Shown in pieces: positions 46,251-57,384 of a stretch of DNA of 64,000 bases (positions are counted from its first letter, which is position 1; the number at the start of each line of letters is the position of its first letter). This DNA comes from Hibiscus mutabilis (Eukaryota; Streptophyta; Magnoliopsida; Malvales; Malvaceae), in the NCBI GenBank assembly GCA_019671005.1, contig CM033718.1:22448014-22512013 (forward strand), written 5' to 3'. The notes below the pieces were generated by a model that saw nothing but the letters and a program-made list of their open reading frames with translations, did not search any database and was not told the DNA's origin. The translations under genes and the position numbers were made by a program.

Positions 46251-46806
46251 AAAATTAGAAAGATCATATATGTATAGTAAGAAAAGGCAACACTTTGCAT
46301 GGAATTGCTTAATTTTTAGATAAATAATCAATGCTCCAAATTTATACATGGATAAATAACGCGTGTTATTTATATTTTAAATTGTTTTAATTTTATCTCA
46401 TTAAGAAAGATGCACAATTTTGTATTGTGTTTGTAATAAATAATCATTTCTCAACGCAAACTGCTGGCCAAAAAAACAAAAACAATAACACACACCAACT
46501 TTGACTCTTCCTTTTGAATGTAAATTTGGGATAAAGCACCCTAGTTTTTTCATCTTTTTCTCTGCAGCAACATTTTTTATTCTTTTAATTTTACCTGTAT
46601 CAATATTTATTTTAGTATTAGTCGTCGACCGTTTTTGTTCATTTTTATTTTTATTTTTATTTTCTCATATTTTTTTAATGTATTATTTTTACTTTTATTT
46701 TTAATCTATCTTATTTGATTTCTTTCTTTTTTGCACTTTTTTCGTATGTTCATATACCTTTGTCCCACGTTTTAACTTTACTACTATGCTCTTGTTGGAT
46801 AGAAAC
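45680..46806. other. Intergenic with a long TA microsatellite
   Basis: About 40 bp of (TA)n at 46210-46249. The T-rich ORF at 46501-46704 is unsupported. The last five bases (GAAAC, 46802-46806) are the expected left TSD of Ogre copy 2. Confidence 0.5.
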
Positions 46807-46977
46807 TGTAGCGACATTTTTTTTGAAAAACTCTAAAAAATTATAAGTTCGGCGCTACGGGTTATCCTCAAAATCATTTCTTTGTAATCTTGGCTTAAAG
46901 AGATTTCTTTTGAAAATTCTTTTTCTTTTGAAAATCATTAAAAACTTGGAGTCGCCACCGGCCACTTGAATAAGGTA
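46807..46977 (-). repeat. Outer fragment of Ogre copy 2 LTR
   Basis: Begins TGTAGCGACA and follows 13692-13866 of copy 1, including ACTTGGAGTCGCCACCGGCCACTTG. Broken at TAAGGTA by the chromovirus insertion. Confidence 0.85.
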
Positions 46978-48710
46978 TGTAACGCCCCGGATTTAGGCTT
47001 ATATGTTAGCCAGATTGGCTTGAGGGTTCGGTTGAACCAGTTTTAGCGGTTTGGACTAGTTTCGAGATTAATTCGGTAAAATTGGTTTTTCATCAAAATA
47101 AAATATGGAAAAATATTTATAATCCTTATTTAATATATATGTGATTATAGTGAAATCAATTTTGGATAAGGTGATTTGGGAGTTTGACATTTTTGGACTA
47201 GTGACCAAAATGTAAAATGTGCAAAACCTGTTTTTAGTGACTGGATCGTAAAAGATCAAAACTTTGAATCTTTAAGGAGCTTTGAACAAGAGTATAATTA
47301 AGGCCTTTCCTTTCTAATTGGATGACTTTTAAATGGTTTTAATTAAATAAAACATGTGGAGAGAATTAATTACTCACTTTATTTTCCAAAACACATTTTA
47401 CGTAACTACCTTTTCTCTCTTCGAATTTCTCTCAAATTCTCTCCAGCCAAACATTCATTTCTTTTCAAAGATTTAAGGTAAACATCATATTTGATTTATC
47501 TTTTTAATCTCAAATGGTTTCTTAATGTATTCTTAACAAAACCTTGTTGTTTTATCTTTGTTTTCTCATGTAAATCTTCTCAATTGAAAGGAAAAGTCAT
47601 CATTAGAGGTAAGGTTCGTTCTTCTCCTTTAATGAAAGGTTCTTTACTGAAATTCCCAAGTTCTTGATATTTTATGATTGATTTCTAATGAGTTTTGATA
47701 ATATAATTATGGAAAAATTGGTTTAAATGATGTTAATTGATGAATTTTGTAAAGATTTGCTATGATCTGTTAATCCTGGGTTTTATGATTGAGATTTGTG
47801 ATATTTTGGATGAGTAATAATGTTGAATAAGTAATTTTATCAATGGAATCCCGAAACTAGGTAGGTTGCTAAGTTTTGATGTTGATATCTTTGAGGTTAT
47901 GGCTTGTTTATGTGGTTAATTGATGGTTGTTGATAATAGGGTGTTGAGGATGTGTTTTTGGATGTATGTTGATGTTGCTTTGTTGCTAATCTCTCTGGGT
48001 ATTGGCTGAAGATTAGTTAGTAAGGTTTTGTCGGTCTTTTCGGTTGTCTTCGTTAGGCGAAAGCTTGTTTATATTGAGGCAGAAGTGTTGTTCTGTGTTG
48101 CTGGAGGTTTTGATGCAAAGAAGTGCATTAATCCTATGTTTTGCTTTGGTTAGAAGCAGAGGATGTTGATTCGTTAGCTTCGGAGGGTGTGGTGGACGTT
48201 TTAGAAGCTTGAAATCGCTTTGAAAAGGCGAACAAGGTGTAGTTGGTGAGTGGCACTGGTTTTAAAGCTTTTCAAAGGTTTGGGGGTTTAGATTAAACTT
48301 GAAATGCTAATCTAGGCTCGGAAGTAAGTATGAGATGTTTCGCTCTCATTTCTCGGTTATTCCCATTGTTTTGGTTAAGCATGCTCATGTTTTGGAAATG
48401 GTTTTGTTACCTATTGTTATGCATGTTTTTATGAATTGAGAAATGATTCATGTTATCCCATGAGATTGATTTATGGTTTTCAGGAGGTTGTATTTTGATG
48501 AGAAAGTGCTATGCATTGATTTATGATTTAAAATGGGATATGTTATGGTTTATGTTGATACATTGGAAAACTGTAGGTTAACATGGTTTTAAAGTATATA
48601 TTGGCAAGTGATGATGCTTATTATAATCAAATATAATTGGTCGGCCAATAGGATTAAGTGCATTATAAAAATGTAGCAAAATTTGCATATGCGTGTGGCC
48701 TTCGGCTCCG

Positions 48711-48962
48711 CAATAGCTGATCAACTATTGTGTTGAGGGTAACCGAAGTGTATAAGTGGTGAGAACAGCAAGCACCACGAGATCCTTAAATGGTGAGAGC
48801 AGCAAGCACCATGAGATCCGCCTTATGGAGAAAGCAGCAAGCTCCATAAGTATTGATGGAGAGAGCAACAAGCTCCACCAATGAGTATCCGCATATCCAA
48901 TGTGTTTATTTAAGGAGAGTGCAGCAAGCTCCTTGTGTATTGGGATGGTGAAGCAACCATCC
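48711..48962 (+). repeat. Array of stem-loops with conserved loop and variable, self-complementary stems
   Basis: Six hairpins: 48756-48778 (GTGGTG/CACCAC), 48790-48812 (ATGGTG/CACCAT), 48822-48850 (CTTATGGAG/CTCCATAAG), 48852-48882 (ATTGATGGAG/CTCCACCAAT, one mismatch), 48912-48934 (AAGGAG/CTCCTT), 48943-48962 (GGATGGT/ACCATCC). The first five have 11-nt loops: AGAACAGCAAG, AGAGCAGCAAG, AAAGCAGCAAG, AGAGCAACAAG, AGTGCAGCAAG; the sixth has a shorter GAAGCA. A seventh hairpin without this loop (CAATAG/CTATTG) precedes them at 48711-48730. Stems change between copies but both arms change together. Confidence 0.85.
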
Positions 48963-49730
48963 GGGTCACTTGAATGCCAATATATGAGTTTACATGTATC
49001 ATGGTTTGAAATAGAATTGTATATGAGATTTATACACGAGATTATATCTTGAGATGTGTGGAAAGCTTAAGCATGTGAAGCTTGCATTGAGATTTGCTTT
49101 GGTTTAAAGCATGAGCCTTCATGATACATGTGTTATGAGATAAATGATTTTGCTTTAATGGGTTTTAAAGCATGAGCCTTGTTTTGAGTATGATGAGAAA
49201 TGATTTGTTGAGAAATGGTTTTTGGAAATGTATTGTTAATGGTTTTGTTTTCGAGTAGCCTCACTAAGCTTATTGCTTACGCTCTTTTTTCCTAACAATG
49301 CATATAAGTAGAAAGATCGGTCAGCAAGGTAGCAAGCGAAGGAGTCCAAGCGTTGCTCATACCTCAAGTATGGTTTTACATTTCAATAGTAATAAGTTTG
49401 GCAATAGGAGAACACCTTTTGGTTTTGGGAGCGTATGTTGTGAACTCCCTAGTTTGGCACAATTGTGTAGTGCCTATATGAGTTGTAAATGGTCTATATA
49501 AAGCTGGTTTTTGGTTGGTTGGAGTTTTGGAGGTCTTTTTGGTTGCTTTGCTAGGATGCATGCCTCTAGATTTCATTTGGATTATGATGGCTTATATGGT
49601 TGATGTTTCTATTGAAAAATGATGTGGATTGATCCTTGAATATGTTTTTTATATGTTAGAAGCATGTTTAGGGGTTTGAATATGGTTTACGGATTGTTTA
49701 TCGAGCAAAAAGTGACATTACAGACCCAAG

Positions 49731-49940
49731 CGTATCGATACTCGGGTCATCGTATCGATACCGTATAGCTAAAATAGGGATGGGCTATCAATACCGTGAG
49801 CACCATATCGATACGGTGTAGAAGAAATTGGCCAAGTGTATCAATACTAGAGATCGTATCGATACGGTTTTGTGCTACTGGAATTTTGGGTTTGAAAATA
49901 CAAGGGACCGTATCGATACCGTGGTTAAGCGTATCGATAC
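49731..49940. repeat. Cluster of GTATCGATAC palindromes in the chromovirus LTR
   Basis: Five exact copies (49732, 49752, 49856, 49910, 49931) and three near copies within 210 bp, at irregular spacing. Same motif as in the solo LTR at 39627-42399. Confidence 0.8.
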
Positions 49941-50355
49941 CCTGTTAGTTAAAGTTGGTTAAAAACATCTTCTAAAGTTTTTGTTCTTTATGTTTTAGTC
50001 CCTAAATGTTCGTAAATGCAATTGGCGATGTTTGGTTGATCGAATCAAGTTGAAAAATTGCATGTGAGCATGAAACCTGATTAATTAAATGTAGGTAATA
50101 TCAATTTAGTAAAAAGACCCTATTTTTGTATAGTTTTACAATTCGGTCCCTAGTTCGCGTAACGGGAGATTTGAATATCGATTTGACGCCCGATCGAGTT
50201 GAGATTTTGTCTGCTACTTTCTCTCATGCAACTAAGTTGTATTAGAAAAAAAGGTTGTTTATTGAAGTGAAACTTTCGGGTTTTACTCCAATATTCCCCG
50301 TGTGACTCGCTCGATTCGGTCTTGCAATTAGGCATGGTCAAGGGGTTATATTTGT

Positions 50356-50368
50356 TGGTATCAGAGCC
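50356..50368 (+). other. Primer binding site, initiator tRNA-Met type
   Basis: TGGTATCAGAGCC, complementary to the 3' end of plant initiator tRNA-Met, a few bases after the 5' LTR. Confidence 0.9.
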
Positions 50369-50614
50369 AGGTTTACGAAAAATTTAGGAGGTAAGATGGT
50401 TGATTCCATGATGTTTGCTATGCACAGTGTTTAATAACATGTTGTTGATATGTTAAATGATGATTTTGGGTGAGATTGGGGTACCCATTGCCATTATTAC
50501 TATTGATGTAAATAGATTGTTTGCAAATTTGAGCATCTTGGATCCTTGCTACTTGTCGGCCTGACTGTTTTTATTGTTGCAATTTATATGCTAGAGATTC
50601 TTACTGTTTTCATT

Positions 50615-51735
50615 ATGGAACCGAGATGAGAGCTTGTACGGAATGTATGTATTGTGATAGAAGAAGAGCGTAATGAGGATGTTATACCGCCCCCACCTCC
50701 TCCTCCACCTGGTGGTGAGGGAGCTAGAGTTAGAGCTAGTACGAGAGGTGATGGACCTTAGGGAGCTCAGGGGTAGGCTATGGGTGGTATGACACTGTTG
50801 GTTCAGGCTATCACGGGAGCTTTTCAGGTTGCAATTACAGGTATGCATGCTGATGTGCCACAGCCTACGACTAATTCTGGCTTGCCTTGGAGCGTTAGCG
50901 CAGCCTGGGTGGTACCAAGTTTAGAGGTTTGTCTCTGGGGGGTTCCGAGGCATGGTATGAGAGTACCCAAAGGATTCTTGGTCAGATAGAGTGCATGGAT
51001 GTGCGTAAGCTAGGTTGTGTGGTATCTTTGCTCTAGGGTGATGCTTATTCATGGTGGACTACCACTGTTGTGGGTATGGCACCCAAGGATGTGATGTAGG
51101 AGTTTTTTGGAGTTACTTTCCGAAGGAAATATTTAGGTGTTCATTATCAAGATGAAAAGAAGCGTGAGTTCATGGCGTTGGTGCAAGGCAATATGTCTAT
51201 TTTTGAGTACGAGGTTCAGTTTGTTCGGTTGAGCTAGTACGCCCCTGAACTGGTTCCCCATGAGCAAAAAAGATGTGATTGTTTCCGTTATGGTTTGGTA
51301 AAGAAAATGAAGACATATATGCTAGCTTTTGAGTATTCAAATTTTGATGTCTTGGTTAGTCGTGCCAAGGACATTGAACAAAGTTTGAGTTTGGTCTCTT
51401 GCCTAGGGAATTCTAGTATCGGGAAGAGGGTTGCTGATTTTGGTGGTGGTAGAGATCATGGTAAGTGGCAACGAGAAGAGAGATTCTTTTCAAATCAGAG
51501 GCATGTTAGAGGTGGTAACACGGGTCATGGTCAGCAAGGCCAGAATATTGGTGTTCAAGCACTTGAGTGTGGCTGTTATGGTAGGCATCATGTTGGAGAA
51601 TGTTGGGGTAATTCTAAGAATTATTAGAATTACGGTTCTCAAGGTCATAAGAGGCGCAATTGCCCTCAGGTTGTAAGACAAGCACTGGTGCGTGCTGTTG
51701 AGCCTCAGAAGGGTCGTGGGCGTGGCTGAGGTAAT
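50615..51735 (+). pseudogene. gag of the chromovirus
   Basis: Starts at ATG 50615 with MEPR then TGA, followed by VIEEERNEDVIPPPPPPPPGGEG, a Pro-rich N-terminal part. Later KKMKTYMLAFEYSNFDVLVSRAKDIEQSL (51303-51390) matches the gag core end, and CGCYGRHHVGECWG (about 51566-51607) with GHKRRNC is a degenerate zinc knuckle. Stops are mainly TAG in CAG-like positions (about 50759, 50774, 51034, 51237, 51625) plus a frameshift near 50900. Confidence 0.75.
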
Positions 51736-53050
51736 TTTTAGCGTAGGGAGGATGGTCAGAGGAATGTGGCTCATGTTGTGGTGGTTCAGTCTGAGGGTGG
51801 TGGACTGGCTAGGGTGTATGCACACCGCGAGGGAAGGAATGACACGGATGTGTTTACAGGTACCTTTACTTTGCAATCCTTGTCATTACTTTCTTTGATT
51901 GATTCTGGTTCCATGCATTCTTACATCTTGCATGAGCATGCACAATTGCTTGATATACAAGTTGAATATCTTGATGTGGGTATGCAAGTGACAAGTTCCT
52001 TTGGTGAGACGGTCATAGTTAGGAAGTTGTATAGAAGGTGTTCGTTGATGGTTCAAGGTCATGTGTTTGCTGTTAATATGATGGAGTTACCTTTCTATGG
52101 TTTTGATGTCATTCTTGGGATGGATTGGTTGTCTGAGCATAGGGTTGTGGTAGATTGTGAAAGCAAGTGTGTTTCGTTGAAGCTTGCTGATGATTATGAA
52201 GTAGTGGTGGTGGGTGAGAATGTTAAGTTCTTATCCAATGTTGTTTTAGCGATGGAGGCACAAAGGTTGATAAAAGAAGGATACCAGGCATACTTGACGT
52301 ATATCATGAATCCAAATATGAAGAAGGCACATCCTCAGGATATCCAGACAGTTTGTAATTATCTAAGAGTGTTTTCGGAGGAGTTGCCTAGTTTGCCACC
52401 AGATAAGGAGGTAGAGTTTTGTATTGAGACGTACGCAGATACGGCTCCGGTGTCTATTGCTCCATATCGCATGGCACCCAAAGAGTTAAAGGAGTTGAAG
52501 ACACAACTTCTGGAGTTGCTAGATCGTGGGTTCATTCGGCCTAGTGTGTCGCCTTTGGGTGCTCCGATGTTGTTTGTGAAGAAGAAAGATGGCACTATAA
52601 GAATGTGCATCGATTATCGGTACTGAATAAGTTGATGATAAAGAACAAGTATCCCTTACCGCGAATTGACGATCTATTTGATTAGCTTTGTGGTGCTACG
52701 ATATTTTCTAAGATTGAATTAAAATCAGGATATTATGAGCTCTTGGTGATGTCGTTTGGGATGATGAATGCGCCTGCAGCTTTTATGGGCATGATGAATC
52801 GGGTGTTCCATGAGTTATTGGATTAGTTTATGGTTGTGTTTATCGATGATATTCTTGTGTATTCACGTACCGAGGAGGATCATGATAGGCATTTGCGAAT
52901 TGTGTTGCAGACCTTGTTGGATAAACAGTTGTATGCCAAGTTGAGTAAATGTGAGTTTCGGATCAAAGAAGTGGTGTTCCTTGGTCATGTTGTATCAGCG
53001 GAAGGGATTCGTGTGGATCCGCAAAAAAATGAGGCGGTTGTGAGTTAGAA
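51736..53050 (+). pseudogene. Protease and reverse transcriptase of the chromovirus
   Basis: Protease: LSLIDSGSMHSYILHEHA with the DSG active site, and DVILGMDWLSEHRVVVDC. RT: EFCIETYADTAPVSIAPYRMAP, LLDRGFIRPSVSPLGAPMLFVKKKDG, MCIDYR, then a 1-nt frameshift near 52620. The catalytic FIDD box is at 52839-52850 (VVFIDDILVYSRTEEDHDRHL). TAG stops at about 52683 and 52825 fall where Gln is expected. Confidence 0.85.
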
Positions 53051-53660
53051 ATAACCTAAATCGGTGTCAGAGGTACGTAGTTTCTTAGGCTTGGCGGGTT
53101 ATTATCGTCGCTTTGTTGATGGTTTTTCTAAGGTTACTGCTCCATTAACAAAATTGTTGCAAAATGATATTAAGTTTGAGTGGACGGAGTCTAGGCAACA
53201 AGCTTTTGAGAAGTTTAAGGAGGCTTTGACACGAGCTCCAATCTTGATACAACCCGAGTCGGGGAAGGAGTTTGTGATTTATAGTGATGCATCCTATATG
53301 GGGTTAGGTTGTGTGTTGATGTAGGATGGTAGGGTGGTGGCTTATGCATCAGGGCAGTTAACGGTTCATGATGCAACTATCTCATGCATGATATTGAGTT
53401 GGCTACGGTGGTGTTTGCATTGAAGATTTGGCGACATTACCTATATAGTGAGAAGTGTGTGGTGTATACAAATCATAAAAGCTTGAGGTATTTGATGTCA
53501 CAGAAGGAGTTAAATCTTAGGCAGCGAAGATGGTTGGAGTTGCTTAAGGATTATGATCTATTGATTGAGTATCATCTGGGTAAGGCTAATGTGGTGGTCG
53601 AAGCTTTGAGTAGGAAGATGGTTGTGGAGTTGAGGGTCATGTTTGCGCGGTTGAGTGTAT
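53051..53660 (+). pseudogene. RNase H of the chromovirus
   Basis: VRSFLGLAGYYRRFVDGFSK leads into FVIYSDASYMGLGCVLM (first catalytic Asp), then ELATVVFALKIWRHYL and VYTNHKSLRYLM, where family members have TDHKSL, so that Asp is Asn. TAG at about 53322 and TAA at 53660 interrupt it. Confidence 0.8.
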
Positions 53661-54870
53661 AACGTGATGGTGGGTTAGTGGCTGAGTTGCAAGTGAAACC
53701 TTCCTTGATTCAGTTGATCAAGGAGAAGCAGTTGCGCAATGATTCATTGGTACCGCATGTTCAGACATTGCGGAGGGTAATTCGATGGATTTTTGCTTTA
53801 ACGATCATGGTGTTTTGTGTTTTAAGGGACGAATAGTTGTGCTGGAAGATGTTGAGTTGAGGCGCACTATTTTGAAGGAAGCGCATAGTAGTTCTTTTGC
53901 TATGCATCCCGGTAGTACCAAGATGTATCGTGTTGAAAGATGAGTACTATTGGGTTGGGTTGAAAATGGATGTTGTTGATTTTGTGGGCAAGTGTATGGT
54001 TTGTCAGCGTGTGAAGGATGAGCATCAGTTTCCATCTGGGTTGTTGCGACCGTTGAAGATATCGAAATGGAAGTGGGAGAGAATCACCATGGATTTTATG
54101 TCTGTTTTTCCTTTGACCTCGTCAAAGAAGAACTATATTTGGGTGATTGTGGACTGTCTGACGAAGTGTGCCCATTTTGTGCCAGTGCATACGACGTATA
54201 CCTTGGACATGTTGGCGGACATGTATATCTTCGAGATTGTACGTTTGCATGGTGTACCTAAGTCTATAGTTTTGGATAGGGATCCAAGGTTTACCGCGAG
54301 GTTTTAGGAATATTTGCATCGAACCTTGGGTATGCGGTTGAGTTTTAGCACATCTTATCATCCTCGGACGAATAGGCAATCCGAGCGAGTTATCCAAGTG
54401 TTGGAGGATATGCTTCGTTGTTGTGTTATTGAGTTCCAAGGTTCTTGGGAGAAGTGTTTGCCGTTGGTAGAGTTTGCCTATAATAATAGTTATCAGACGA
54501 GTATACAAATGGCGCCTTATGAGGCCTTGTGTGGGAGGAAGTGTATGACACTTTTGTGTTGGGCAGAAGCAGGGCAAAAGTTGGTTTCCTTGCCGGATAT
54601 GCTTAAGGGAACAACAAAGAAAGTAAAGATCATTTGTAATCGTTCGAAGGAAGCTTCGGATTGGAAAAAGTCTTACGCAGATTTGAAGCGTAAGGAGATA
54701 GAGTTTGAGGTTGGGGATAAAGTGTTCTTAAAGGTTTCGCCTTGGAAGAAGGTGATGAGATTTGGCTGGAAGGGCAAGTTGAGTCCGATGTTCATTGGAC
54801 CATATGAGATATGAGAGAGAATTGGTCCGGTTGCTTATAGGTTGAAGTTGCCACCTGAGTTGGAGAATAT
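53661..54870 (+). pseudogene. Integrase of the chromovirus
   Basis: HHCC finger region (EAHSSSFAMHPGSTKMY, frameshift near 53930, GKCMVCQRVKDEHQ). Core: ITMDFMSVFPLTSS (Asp 54092-54094), SIVLDRDPRFTARF (second Asp), TAG at 54305-54307, then NRQSERVIQVLEDML with the catalytic Glu. The GPYEI box is followed by TGA at 54813-54815. All three catalytic acids appear intact although the frame is not. Confidence 0.85.
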
Positions 54871-55154
54871 ACATGACGTTTTCATGTTCCATGCTTCGGA
54901 GATATGGACCGGATTCATCGTATGTTATGCCTATAGAAGAGATTGAGTTGAATCCAGATCTGACATATGATGAAGAGTCGGTCAGAATCTTAGACGTGGA
55001 TAGTAAAGTGCTTCGTGGAAAGACCATTGAGTTGGTCAAAGTGTTGTGGACGCGCCGTAGTGTAGAGGAAGCCACGTGGGAAAGAAAAGCCGACATGAGA
55101 AACAATTTCATCATCTTTTCTCGCAAGGTAAATTTCAAGGATGAAATTTCTTAA
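54871..55154 (+). pseudogene. Chromodomain-like C-terminus of the chromovirus integrase
   Basis: IEEIELNPDLTYDEESVRILD leads to a chromodomain-like end: KTIELVKVLWTRRSVEEATWERKADMRNNF. Such domains are thought to guide chromoviruses to marked chromatin. It ends at TAA 55152-55154, right before the polypurine tract. Confidence 0.8.
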
Positions 55155-55166
55155 GTGGGGGAGAGT
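55152..55166 (+). other. Polypurine tract of the chromovirus
   Basis: TAAGTGGGGGAGAGT directly before TGTAACGCC of the 3' LTR. Confidence 0.85.
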
Positions 55167-55566
55167 TGTAACGCCCCGAATTTGGGCCTAGACGTTAGTT
55201 GGATTGGCTTGAGGGTTCGGTTGAACCGATTTTAGCGGTTTGGACTAGTTTCGGGATTAATTCGGTAAAAATGGTTTTTCATCAAATAAAATATGGAAAA
55301 TGTTTTATAATCCTTATTTAATATATATGGGATTATAGCGAAATCAATTTTGGAGAAGGTGATTTGGGAGTTAGACATTTTTGGACTAGTGACCAAAATG
55401 TAAAATGTGTAAAACTATTTTTAGTGACTGAATCGTAAAAGATCAAAACTTTGAATCTTTAAGGAGCTTTGACCAAGAGTCTAATTAAGGCTTTTCATTT
55501 CTAATTGGCTGACTTTTAAATGGTTTTAATTAAATAAAACATGTGGAGAGAATTAATTACCCACTT
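55167..55566 (+). repeat. 3' LTR of the chromovirus, truncated to its first 400 bp
   Basis: Matches 46978-47387 with scattered substitutions, then similarity stops at CACTTTA. The remaining roughly 3 kb is absent and sequence continues as Ogre LTR. Confidence 0.85.
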
Positions 55567-57291
55567 TAGTTCTCTCTTTCTTAAACCTCTCTTTCTATAA
55601 TTCCCAGAACGGGGATGAACACCGTCGTGGTGTTCATCCCCAAACCCAGAAATCACCATGTTTTTTCAGAAACCGGTGACCAACCGCCACGGGCCGCCGT
55701 TCCGGTTGCTGTTGGCTAGTACCGGAAACCTAAAAAACTATTTTTGAACCCCCTTTTGTGTAACCAAACTAGATCCAAGCCTAGATTTAAAAGAAGATCT
55801 GGTAAAAACTCGCCTTTATTTTGAAAACCAGAGACCCAAAATCCCCTCCACTCATCTCTCATTTAATTCATCATATGCGGCCCTAGAGGGTCCGGTAGGC
55901 TTGTCATCGGTATAGGAAGGACACAGACGAGCGGGGAGACCAAAGTGACATAAGGATAAACCCTAACTCTACCCTTTTTACCTTTTGTTTCTGTTTGTAT
56001 GAGTTCTATTTGATATATGATAATGCAGAAGAAATAAAAGAAAGAAGAGGGAAGATACCTCCAAGATCTGAGGTTTCTGCCTTTTTTTTTCAATTTTCGA
56101 ATGAATTACAATTATCTTTTTGTTTGGTTTTTATAACCGTGTTTACATTTGATATGTAAAAAATACATCGAAATCTTCCTTTGGTTGCTTTTGTTTCTAA
56201 TCTGGTCGGTTTCTGAGATGTTTCTGATATCTTGATTCGTTTTTTGATTTTTCTAATTTTATCCCTTTATATGCTCTGGTATCGTGCTTCTTCCTTGCAT
56301 GTGACGAGAGAGGAGGAAGAGACCATTGTTGAGGGCTGAGAAGTAGCTGGCGGTAGAGGCAGAGGATGACAGAGGTGACAAAGTGAGAAGATGCTTGGGG
56401 AGCAAGGGTTGCTGGTAGCATCATCCTTGTAGGCGCGCGTGGGGCGGTCGAACGATCTGAGGAAGCTGAAGAGTTGCGCGTGCACTTCTCGCGCGCGTGG
56501 GAAGTCGAGCTGTCTCGAGTGAACGCGTGGAGAAGTGGAAGGGGTTGGCTGGTCGTGATCTGAATCGTTAGATCATAAATGATCCGACGGCTGTCATCTC
56601 TTGGCTGCATAGGATAAGATATAGATTAGGGTTTCTGTTAGGTTTTTTTAATTATTTAGGGCTTACTTATTTTGGGCCAGATGGGCCATTATTGTACATA
56701 AATATATATATATATATATATATATCTTGGGCTTATTAATAAATGTAAATGGACTGAATATAACTTGGGTTTTTATTAAACTTTAGCTATCGGGCTTTAT
56801 TTGTTAGTTTTAGTTTAATAATAATAATACTAATAACATAACAAAGATAATATAATAATATAATGGTAATAGTAATATGATAATAATATCTATATAAACA
56901 TAATAGTAATAATAATAGTATGGATGATAACATAATAGTAGTAATAGCTAATATCAAATATAATAATAATACTAATAGCAAAGATATGATCACAATAGCA
57001 TACTAATTAATGATAATAATAATGTTTAAGGAATTTTCTTTTTTCATTTTTTCAAATGGATAGTAATAATACTATATAATACATAACACTTAATATTTAG
57101 GGGTTTTCAAATGGATGATAACATAATAATAAAAGTATTATATATACATGTACTATATAATTGTAAAAAAACAAATAATAATACTAATAATCTTTTTGTT
57201 GTTTCTTTGTTTTAACGATGATTATATGCTATATAGTAATGCCCTTATTTGCAAAAATGGGTTACCACCCCGGATAAAATTAGTGATTACA
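55567..57291 (-). repeat. Inner part of Ogre copy 2 LTR
   Basis: Ends GATAAAATTAGTGATTACA like both LTRs of copy 1, followed by the polypurine tract. Segments such as AAACCCTAACTC and TTAGGGTTTCTGTTAGG are colinear with 16430-17040. Holds a (TA)n run (56701-56726) and an AAT-rich stretch (56815-57010). No gene supported; ORFs at 55863-56610 lie in LTR sequence. Confidence 0.75.
55611..55641. other. Perfect 13-bp hairpin near the deletion junction
   Basis: GGGGATGAACACC, loop GTCGT, GGTGTTCATCCCC. It lies 45 bp from the point where the chromovirus LTR stops. Confidence 0.9.
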
Positions 57292-57308
57292 GCTGCCCTT
57301 CTTTGCTT
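57292..57308 (-). other. Polypurine tract of Ogre copy 2
   Basis: Minus strand AAGCAAAGAAGGGCAGC then TGTAATCAC; equivalent of 1690-1706. Confidence 0.75.
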
Positions 57309-57384
57309 ATCCTTGTGTAACAATAATAAAGTAAAGACCATAAGCACTAATTTTATCCGACTTCCCTGTTGGATGATTTGCTTT

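Larger units (their letters stand above)
46978..50350 (+). repeat. 5' LTR of the chromovirus (about 3.37 kb)
   Basis: Starts TGTAACGCCCCGG; its first 410 bp match 55167-55566. The 3' end is placed just before the primer site, at a GGGGTTATA where a terminal CA would be expected, so the exact end is approximate. It contains a hairpin array (48711-48962) and a palindrome cluster (49731-49940). ORFs inside are not supported. Confidence 0.75.
46978..55566 (+). mobile_element. Chromodomain Ty3/gypsy retrotransposon (Tekay/Del-like) nested in the Ogre LTR
   Basis: Order on plus: long 5' LTR, initiator-Met primer site, gag, protease, RT, RNase H, integrase, C-terminal chromodomain-like segment, polypurine tract, first 400 bp of the 3' LTR. 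The chromodomain plus iMet primer site place it in the chromoviruses; very long LTRs suggest the Tekay (Del) lineage. The left TSD candidate is AGGTA (46973-46977). The right one is lost with the deleted 3' LTR end. At least a dozen in-frame stops and several frameshifts disable it. Confidence 0.85.
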
